DNA of 7,094 bases from contig JAJYNT010000383.1 of assembly GCA_021786215.1 (NCBI GenBank), positions 1 to 7,094 of the forward strand, given 5' to 3'. Below, piece after piece: positions 5,843 through 7,094 of the stretch. The first letter of the stretch is position 1. The number at the start of each line of letters is the position of its first letter. Below the pieces are notes generated by a model, which saw only the letters and a program-made list of their open reading frames with translations, did not search any database and was not told where the DNA came from. The position numbers and the translations under genes are program-made. Source of the DNA: Chloroflexota bacterium (lineage in GTDB: Bacteria; Chloroflexota; UBA6077).

Positions 5843-6818
5843 CTTGCCCCCGCACGAGATGACAGCTCACCGAATGGTCCGGCGCCAGATGCTGAAGCTC
5901 CGGGCGCTGCTCCCAACAGACAGGCAGAGCCTCTGCACAGCGGGGAGCAAAACGGCAACCACGCACCCTGCAAGTTGTCTCGTCACTAAGAACCCCGCCC
6001 CCCGCTGGAGGATCCACATTCCGATCTACACGGAGCAACGAGCCCATAAGCATACAGCTGTATGGATGCACCGGCGACGCGAAGAGAGAGTCGACCGGAG
6101 CGCTCTCCATGATCTGTCCGGCGTACATGACGATCACACGGCGGCACATCTCGGCAACAACCCCAAGATCGTGCGTGATCAACAGGATGGAGGTACCGGT
6201 ATCTCGCTGGATCCCTCGGATCAGCTCGAAGATCTGAGCCTGGATGGTGACATCCAGACCTGTGGTCGGCTCGTCAGCTATCAGTAGCGGCGGTCGGCAG
6301 GCGAGCATCATCGCTATCAGCACACGCTGGCACATGCCCCCGCTCAGTTGATGCGGATAGGCCCTGGCTCGCCTTTCCGGGTCCGGTATCCCCACCTCGG
6401 AAAGCAGCTTCACGGCCTCTCTGTAAGCATCCTTATTGGATAGCCCTTTCTGGAGATGGATGGAGCGAGCGACCTGGTCGCCGGCTCGCATCATCGGGTT
6501 CAGAGCGGTACGCGGGCTCTGGAAGACCATCGCGACCTTCTTCCCTCGCACCTTGCTCATCTCTTGAGGGGAGAGAGACAGCAGGTTCACACCATCCAGG
6601 TAGATCTCCCCCTCCTCCAATCGAGCTGAAGAGGGCAGGAAGCCTGTGACGGCCAGGGAGCTGAGCGTTTTTCCTGAGCCGCTCTCTCCCACCAACCCCA
6701 CTATCTCTCGCCTGTCCACGAAGAGAGAAGCCCGATCCAGAACCCTCACCCGAGATCGGTGACGAGGAAAGCTGACGCTCAGGGAATCAATCGAGAGAAG
6801 GTGTTGTTCCTGGCTCAT
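5820..6818 (-). CDS. DppD/OppD-type peptide ABC transporter ATP-binding protein
   Basis: Cytoplasmic ATPase of a peptide/nickel-family importer, 332 residues, the normal length for DppD/OppD. In order: Walker A GESGSGKT (44-51), Q-loop Gln100, ABC signature LSGGMCQR (158-165), Walker [10 protein letters not shown] (178-186, with Asp182 and Glu183), and H-loop His216 in ITHDLGV. The C-terminal oligopeptide-transporter extension carries Cys288, Cys294 and Cys301 in [12 protein letters not shown], then Cys319. In some family members this cysteine set binds an iron-sulfur cluster. The ATG at 6818 shares four bases (ATGA) with the permease stop, which fixes the start. The 3' end overlaps the next ATPase gene by 23 bases. 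The two different ATPases in tandem form the heterodimer typical of this family. Nothing suggests loss of function. Confidence 0.96.
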   Translation of the reverse strand: MSQEQHLLSIDSLSVSFPRHRSRVRVLDRASLFVDRREIVGLVGESGSGKTLSSLAVTGFLPSSARLEEGEIYLDGVNLLSLSPQEMSKVRGKKVAMVFQSPRTALNPMMRAGDQVARSIHLQKGLSNKDAYREAVKLLSEVGIPDPERRARAYPHQLSGGMCQRVLIAMMLACRPPLLIADEPTTGLDVTIQAQIFELIRGIQRDTGTSILLITHDLGVVAEMCRRVIVMYAGQIMESAPVDSLFASPVHPYSCMLMGSLLRVDRNVDPPAGGGVLSDETTCRVRGCRFAPRCAEALPVCWEQRPELQHLAPDHSVSCHLVRGQDGTDHQG

Positions 6819-7094
6819 ACCGATGCATCCTCGGGATCGGTGATGTCCCTAAGACTGTCGCCGATCAGATTGAAGCTGAAGGCGGTCAGCACGATCATGG
6901 CACCAGGGAAGAAGGAAGTCCACCACTGGCCTGAGATGATGTCGCGTGACCCCTCACTGACCATGACACCCCATTCAGCGGTTGGCGGCCGAATCCCAAG
7001 GCCCAAGAAGGCAAGACCCGACGCGTCCAGAATGGCCCATCCTAGACAGAGGGTAGCTTGCACCAAAGCGGGGGTCAGGCAGTTTGGCAGCAGG
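6815..7094 (-). CDS. DppC/OppC-type ABC transporter permease, C-terminal end (5' part outside window)
   Basis: Inner-membrane permease subunit of a peptide/nickel-family ABC importer. Only the last 92 residues are present; the frame runs open to the right edge, so the start lies outside the window. The visible part begins LLPNCLTPALVQATL, which matches the conserved 'hILPN' stretch of DppC proteins. It continues with the cytoplasmic EAA-type coupling loop (ILDASGLAFLGLG, then PPTAEWGVMV), the segment that docks on the ATPase subunits. A final membrane helix (about WWTSFFPGAMIVLTAFSFNL) and the usual GDSLRD..DP ending follow. The stop codon overlaps the start of the next ATPase gene as ATGA, which indicates translational coupling within one operon. 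The matching DppB permease and binding protein are not in the window. Family identity is firm; the substrate (dipeptide, oligopeptide, nickel, glutathione, sugar) cannot be read from this fragment. Confidence 0.93.
   Translation of the reverse strand, partial: LLPNCLTPALVQATLCLGWAILDASGLAFLGLGIRPPTAEWGVMVSEGSRDIISGQWWTSFFPGAMIVLTAFSFNLIGDSLRDITDPEDASV

Noticed and set aside
4925..5989. A 354-codon plus-strand frame across both importer ATPases
   Set aside because: It is antisense to two ATPases with complete Walker, signature and H-loop motifs. Long antisense frames are a side effect of GC-rich codon use. There is no recognisable domain.

Overview
The window carries seven genes, all read from the minus strand, so transcription runs from high to low coordinates. 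It looks like a GC-rich bacterium: genes are tightly packed, Shine-Dalgarno sites are recognisable, GTG starts are used, and there is one sigma70-type promoter with a perfect TATAAT. A GC-rich palindromic repeat (CCCTCnCCCCGACCCTC plus a CCCTCTCCC/GGGAGAGGG hairpin) is of a kind I associate with Chloroflexota and some proteobacteria. Taxonomy is therefore only a guess. No RNA gene, CRISPR array, transposase or attachment site was seen, and no gene-free stretch exceeds about 125 bases.

Layout in transcription order. (1) 7094-6815 is the C-terminal end of a DppC/OppC-type permease. (2) 6818-5820 and (3) 5842-4904 are the paired DppD- and DppF-type ATPases of the same peptide/nickel-family importer; all three reading frames overlap. 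(4) 4853-4092 is a short-chain dehydrogenase/reductase. (5) 4041-2884 is a PLP-dependent class I/II aminotransferase. (6) 2760-1537 is a 12-helix MFS transporter. (7) 1455 to the left edge is the first 485 residues of indolepyruvate:ferredoxin oxidoreductase alpha subunit (iorA). It has its own promoter and lacks its ferredoxin domain only because the window ends.

A plausible joint role, which is inference, is peptide or amino-acid uptake followed by transamination to 2-oxo acids. IorA (with an IorB expected outside the window) would then decarboxylate the aryl 2-oxo acids oxidatively to acyl-CoA and reduced ferredoxin. The SDR and the MFS carrier may handle a side product or its export.

The most unusual feature lies inside iorA. 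About 112 bases of compound palindromic repeat (371-482) sit in frame at the linker between the second domain and the TPP-binding domain, adding roughly 37 residues and leaving every recognised catalytic motif intact. It resembles the known phenomenon of palindromic elements inserted into reading frames (for example the Rickettsia RPE elements), but in a different sequence family. I found no evidence of a wholly new defence or mobile system here.
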